A stretch of DNA of 64,000 nucleotides from Bacillota bacterium (GTDB lineage Bacteria > Bacillota > UBA994): positions 62,001-126,000 of the forward strand of contig JAGXTJ010000008.1 of NCBI GenBank assembly GCA_018333655.1. The letters are read 5' to 3'. Numbering within the stretch: the first letter of the stretch is position 1; every line of letters begins with the position of its first letter. The notes below the pieces were generated by a model, which was not told where the DNA came from, searched no databases, and saw only the letters and a program-made list of their open reading frames with translations. Below are positions 63,581 through 64,000 of this stretch, piece after piece. A program made the translations under genes and the position numbers.

Positions 63581-64000
63581 CTAGTTTGCTGCCTCTTCCT
63601 CGGCATAGACAGCGCAGAACAATTCGACGAGCTCGGGGTCAAACTGTGTGCCCGCACATCTCTTTAATTCTGCTAGAGCCTGCCCTGCCGGCAGGGCACT
63701 GCGATACGGGCGATCATTCGTCATCGCATCAAAGGCGTCGACAATAGCCACGATTCGGCATTGCAGGGGTATGTCTGCCCCTTTAAGCCCCAAGGGGTAG
63801 CCTTCGCCGTCCCACCGCTCCTGATGTTTTAGAATATACTCGGCGACAGGAGCGAGCTCCGGCGAGGCGATGGCAATGCGGTACCCAATCTCACTATGGC
63901 GCTCCATCTCTAAACGCTCGCTAGGCGAAAGTCGCCCGGGCTTACTAAGTATGCTGTCGGCAACACCCACTTTGCCAATGTCATGAAACCGCGCAAAGAG
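63581..64000 (-). CDS. HD-GYP domain phosphodiesterase, truncated by window end
   Basis: The C-terminal ~140 residues of an HD-GYP protein; the frame stays open to base 64000, so the start and any sensor domain lie outside. HDIGK is at the window edge, then HSEIGYRIA, HQERWDGEGYP (the GYP motif) and VDAFDAMTNDRPYR. This domain hydrolyses cyclic-di-GMP, which connects it to the PelD receptor 32 kb away. The sequence ends in a Glu-rich tail. Confidence 0.9.
   Translation of the reverse strand, partial: LFARFHDIGKVGVADSILSKPGRLSPSERLEMERHSEIGYRIAIASPELAPVAEYILKHQERWDGEGYPLGLKGADIPLQCRIVAIVDAFDAMTNDRPYRSALPAGQALAELKRCAGTQFDPELVELFCAVYAEEEAAN

Overview
The window looks like a chromosomal segment of an anaerobic Bacillota (Clostridia-type) bacterium, probably spore-former related. 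The reasons are family content and signals, not a database match: strong AGGAGG ribosome sites, a TPP-riboswitch thi operon with ThiW, a fused 2-oxoacid:ferredoxin oxidoreductase, an AAA_32-type Lon protease, copper-amine-oxidase-N 'stalk' domains, DUF3798 and DUF6385-like proteins, and a Gram-positive-style Pel locus. No rRNA, tRNA, CRISPR array or insertion sequence was seen by eye.

Layout. 1-8.3 kb: M3 oligoendopeptidase (5' end outside the window), an orphan oligopeptide-type binding lipoprotein, an L,D-transpeptidase, a binding-protein-like membrane protein, a 10-TM heavy-metal (Mn/As) exporter and gltX. 8.3-13.9 kb: MATE pump and a ribbon-helix-helix regulator with a two-gene ABC exporter, whose promoter and probable operator are visible. 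13.9-24.8 kb: gamma-glutamyltransferase, two divergent DUF6385-like/DNRLRE surface-type genes (one with an in-frame TGA), tyrosine phenol-lyase, Lon, a GNAT/dipeptide-epimerase pair and a histone-deacetylase-family hydrolase with a 14-nt tandem repeat in its leader. 24.8-31.8 kb: a complete pelD-pelA(DA)-pelE-pelF-pelG exopolysaccharide operon. 32-36.3 kb: thiW-thiD-thiM-thiE-thiC behind a TPP riboswitch. 36.4-40 kb: a solitary RnfD-like gene and korAB. 40-45.6 kb: an ABC importer with a DUF3798 binding protein. 46-53.5 kb: small accessory genes, including a cupin-msrBA pair and a broken AbrB/PIN toxin-antitoxin module. 53.6-63.4 kb: a ten-gene sugar-acid catabolic cluster (GntR, SDR, LarA-like, FGGY kinase, hydroxyacid dehydrogenase, KDPG-type aldolase, TRAP transporter, SDR). 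The last gene is a truncated HD-GYP protein.

The most striking item is at 48611-49612. An MsrB domain is joined in frame to an MsrA domain, and the only interruption is a TGA exactly where MsrA has its catalytic cysteine (G-C-F-W). A small hairpin with a G in the apical loop lies about 20 nt downstream. The simplest reading is a selenocysteine-containing MsrB-MsrA fusion that ordinary gene callers would split in two. A second in-frame TGA (17283) sits at a conserved Trp position and is more likely a nonsense mutation.

Limits: translation starts were chosen from ribosome-site spacing, family calls come from motif recognition without searches, and promoters and operators are by-eye calls.
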